A stretch of 64,000 bases of DNA. It comes from Anastatus disparis. Taxonomy: Eukaryota > Arthropoda > Insecta > Hymenoptera > Eupelmidae. Positions 61,648-64,000 of this stretch are shown here, piece by piece (position 1 is the first letter of the stretch; each line of letters opens with the position of its first letter). The stretch spans positions 2,542,001 to 2,606,000 of the forward strand of contig JAFFSR010000251.1 in assembly GCA_017163975.1 (NCBI GenBank). The letters are read 5' to 3'. Both the position numbers and the translations under genes were made by a program. The notes below the pieces were generated by a model that was given only the letters and a program-made list of their open reading frames with translations, did no database searches and was not told the origin of the DNA.

Positions 61648-64000
61648 ATGGAATCTTTAAAGAAAATAAGAAGCATGTGTCGTGCCGCATTTACAAAATC
61701 TTTAACGGCGTATAACACTCTTATCAGTCAGAGTGAAGCATCGCTTTTGGAAGTAAAAATTGCTTTTCGTACTTTGGAAGAGAAGCACAAAAGTTTAAGC
61801 GAATATCAAGAGAAAATTATGCTATTATTAGTGGACAGTGCTTCCAATGATATAGTGGAAAAGGATTATGATGAAGCCGATGAATATAATGCAAGACTAC
61901 TAGCTGCGCGCATTAAGTTCGAAGAAATTTTTAATCCATCGACTGAGCCTGTTGTAACACGTTCCCGTGAGACGATTTCTTTCAATCAAAGTGAAGCTAA
62001 GAGATCCTTTAAGTTGCCTAAAATAGAATTCGTGAAGTTTAACGGAAATGTCATCGAGTGGCTAAAATTCTGGAGTCTATTCAAGAAGATACACGAAGAC
62101 ACAGCTCTTGCCAAAGAAGATAAATTTCAGTATCTCATACAAGCTATGGAACCTGGCTCCCGCGCTGCAGATCTAGTTAAAAGTTATCCACCCACTAGTG
62201 AAAACTATGAAAAAGTGATTACAATTTTGAAAAGACGTTTTGGGCATAAAGATGTTCTTATTGAAGTGTACCTGCGCAAATTATTAGAAATAGCGTTACA
62301 AAACACTTTTAAACGGTCCAATGAAGTTAGTCTTTCCTATTTATACGATAAACTCGAATCTCACGTAAGAGCACTGGAGAGCTTAGGAGTGACATCTGAT
62401 AAATATGCTGCTATAATTTTTCCATTGGTTGAATCTTCATTACCAGAAGAATTGTTGAGAATATGGCAGCGAAGTAGTCAAGTTTTAAGTGCACAAGCTA
62501 GTGATTCTTCTGTACAAGCAGAAAACCGATTAACGCAACTCATTAAATTTTTAGAGACAGAAGTACAGAGTGAGTTGAGAGTTTCAATTGCCGTACAAGA
62601 GTTTCGTGCAGAATCTTCTAGTTCAGAAGTAATCATACAAATGGAAGCAATCATTATAAGATTAAGCAAAACTATTGATGATCAGATTACTTGTCTGGAA
62701 GAATTTAATTTAGAAGATCCTAATGCAAAGTTAAAAATCTATTTATATGCAACTATATTTGCAAGTTATACATGTTATTTTAAGAGATTTTTAGAAGATA
62801 ACGAAACTATAGTTAGTTTAGTTATCATTCAATTTTTAATGAAACTCGAAATTGGTTATAATATGTCTTCTCATTTAATTAAACAGATCTCTAAAAATAT
62901 TTCTTCTAGCGAATCATCTGAATCTATCTCATTCCTTTTAGAGGAAGTAGGTCCCAAGCTAGGATTAGCTCCTAGTGCTGAATCTCATACTGATTTCCAT
63001 ACAAAATTTTCATTTCTGATGATTGATTTGGAAACAGACAAAGAATTACAAGACCTGGAAACACAAACCTATCAGGCAATGGCAAAATTGGAAGAAACAA
63101 AAAAAACAGAGTCAGAACCAAATATTAAAATTCATACAAAAGAAGAAAAAGAAGTAGTTCATAAAAGATTTGAAGAATTCTGGTCAGAGTTAAGAGGAAA
63201 AGGACCTTCATTTCAAATTCAATTTTCCACAAAAGATGTCGAAAATGTAGAGAATATTTTTAGAGAAAAAAAAGCAGGTAGATTTGTTATTTGTTACTTG
63301 ATTAAAAATTATCACTACCTTAAACATTTAATACAATTTTTAACATTAATGGATCAATATCCCCAGATATCTCATTTAAGAGATTTTTATATAAAGGCAG
63401 TTTTTTATTACTCTTTAAAAGTCACAGATGAAACTTATGATGATTCTGATTATAACAGTTTCCTTGAGATACTTAATTATTCTTACGAGAACTCTGAAGG
63501 AAATGTAGGAATGGGGTTTGCTATGGAATTTCTCAGAAGTTACTTAATGGAAATTCAATCCACTGTACTAGAGCGAAAAGTTACTTATCTTTTTAAGAAA
63601 ATTCGAAATTGGAGCAAGGAAGTTAGAGAGACTTTTGAAGTGATTCAAAAAATCGGGAAATTAGATGATAAAATCAAAAGGAATTTAGTTTTAACATACA
63701 TCGATCCTTTTAAAGACTTTTCAAATATTATCGAAATGAAAGCTTTTATACAGGGGATATTAAGGGGGATTCAAATAAATACAGAAATAAGCTATAATAG
63801 TGCAATTAAGGGGCTAAATGAGGTATATGACACGGCAAAACTACACATCACTAAGGTTACTGATAGAGATACCAAATCTACTAAAAATTTATTAGACATA
63901 AAACAAGTTCTGGACAGTGCCAATTTAAGACTAACAGACATGATAGCAACCACAGACAGATACAACCTAATGATGCAAAAACGAATGAAACTACTAGAAG
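61648..64000 (+). CDS. gag: BEL/Pao Gag with long unrecognised C-terminal extension (runs off window)
   Basis: The frame is open from the ATG at 61648 to the window end (784 codons, no stop). Residues 1-311 are a typical BEL/Pao Gag: a helical N-terminus with several acidic stretches, then a DUF1759-type capsid region from about residue 121 (LPKIEFVKFNG, EWLKFW, EDKFQYLIQAMEPGSRAA, ILKRRFG), a YDKLESHVRALESLGV segment and an ENRLTQLIKFLETEV end. Gag proteins of this family build the virus-like particle in the cytoplasm. In the usual order zinc knuckles and a protease follow. Here residues 312-784 instead form a lysine- and glutamate-rich, probably helical extension (for example EEFWSELRGKG and FEVIQKIGKLDDK). 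It has only three cysteines and no CCHC knuckle and no DTG/DSG protease triad. I do not recognise it. It could be a captured host sequence, a lineage-specific Gag domain, or an intron-free passenger frame. The protein's real end is outside the window. Confidence 0.85.
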   Translation, partial: MESLKKIRSMCRAAFTKSLTAYNTLISQSEASLLEVKIAFRTLEEKHKSLSEYQEKIMLLLVDSASNDIVEKDYDEADEYNARLLAARIKFEEIFNPSTEPVVTRSRETISFNQSEAKRSFKLPKIEFVKFNGNVIEWLKFWSLFKKIHEDTALAKEDKFQYLIQAMEPGSRAADLVKSYPPTSENYEKVITILKRRFGHKDVLIEVYLRKLLEIALQNTFKRSNEVSLSYLYDKLESHVRALESLGVTSDKYAAIIFPLVESSLPEELLRIWQRSSQVLSAQASDSSVQAENRLTQLIKFLETEVQSELRVSIAVQEFRAESSSSEVIIQMEAIIIRLSKTIDDQITCLEEFNLEDPNAKLKIYLYATIFASYTCYFKRFLEDNETIVSLVIIQFLMKLEIGYNMSSHLIKQISKNISSSESSESISFLLEEVGPKLGLAPSAESHTDFHTKFSFLMIDLETDKELQDLETQTYQAMAKLEETKKTESEPNIKIHTKEEKEVVHKRFEEFWSELRGKGPSFQIQFSTKDVENVENIFREKKAGRFVICYLIKNYHYLKHLIQFLTLMDQYPQISHLRDFYIKAVFYYSLKVTDETYDDSDYNSFLEILNYSYENSEGNVGMGFAMEFLRSYLMEIQSTVLERKVTYLFKKIRNWSKEVRETFEVIQKIGKLDDKIKRNLVLTYIDPFKDFSNIIEMKAFIQGILRGIQINTEISYNSAIKGLNEVYDTAKLHITKVTDRDTKSTKNLLDIKQVLDSANLRLTDMIATTDRYNLMMQKRMKLLE

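Noticed and set aside
62478..62669. Minus frame inside gag
   Set aside because: Antisense shadow of the retrotransposon ORF.

Overview
The window is an AT-rich eukaryotic stretch, almost certainly from an insect. I infer a hymenopteran-like genome from the AT-rich background with (CT)n/(GT)n microsatellites, TATACGTATA-type motifs and tRNA-derived SINEs, but nothing fixes the species. It is mostly non-coding. Only two gene types can be supported: two tandem copies of a spliced C2H2 zinc-finger gene on the minus strand (30420-31698 and 36418-37689), and the gag-like ORF of a BEL/Pao LTR retrotransposon that runs off the right edge (5' LTR about 61141-61576, tRNA-Arg primer-binding site 61579-61595, ORF from 61648).

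Layout. 1-24.9 kb is a gene-poor AT-rich stretch with two copies of one tRNA-derived SINE. 24.9-41 kb is a dense nest of palindromic elements around the duplicated zinc-finger gene. It holds a double foldback (24937-25315) inside a composite inverted-end element (to 26272); a 2.08 kb giant palindrome with a GC-rich CCCTAGGG-type repeat core and a tRNA-like module in each arm (26366-28447); two 600 bp and three 513-515 bp foldback elements sharing GGGTGGGG ends, with 8-9 bp target duplications; a TA-flanked element of 1.42 kb with an identifiable empty site (34138-35556); and a 658 bp TA-flanked foldback (38557-39214). Diverged tandem monomers (T units) alternate with the zinc-finger block in the order T1-gene-T2-gene-T3. 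41-61 kb is again gene-poor, with microsatellites, a perfect 37 bp hairpin, a GC-rich island, an ACGCACGC tandem array and a perfect 5 x 31 bp array.

How the parts relate. The zinc-finger block was duplicated together with its flanking T sequence. Later insertions (three foldback MITEs in T2, the TA-element in the second block) can be ordered because uninterrupted counterparts exist nearby. The retrotransposon is separate. Its ORF starts as a normal BEL/Pao gag (about 311 residues) and continues in frame for at least 473 codons into a helical, charged extension with no zinc knuckle or protease motif. I do not recognise that extension, and it is the strongest candidate here for something undescribed.
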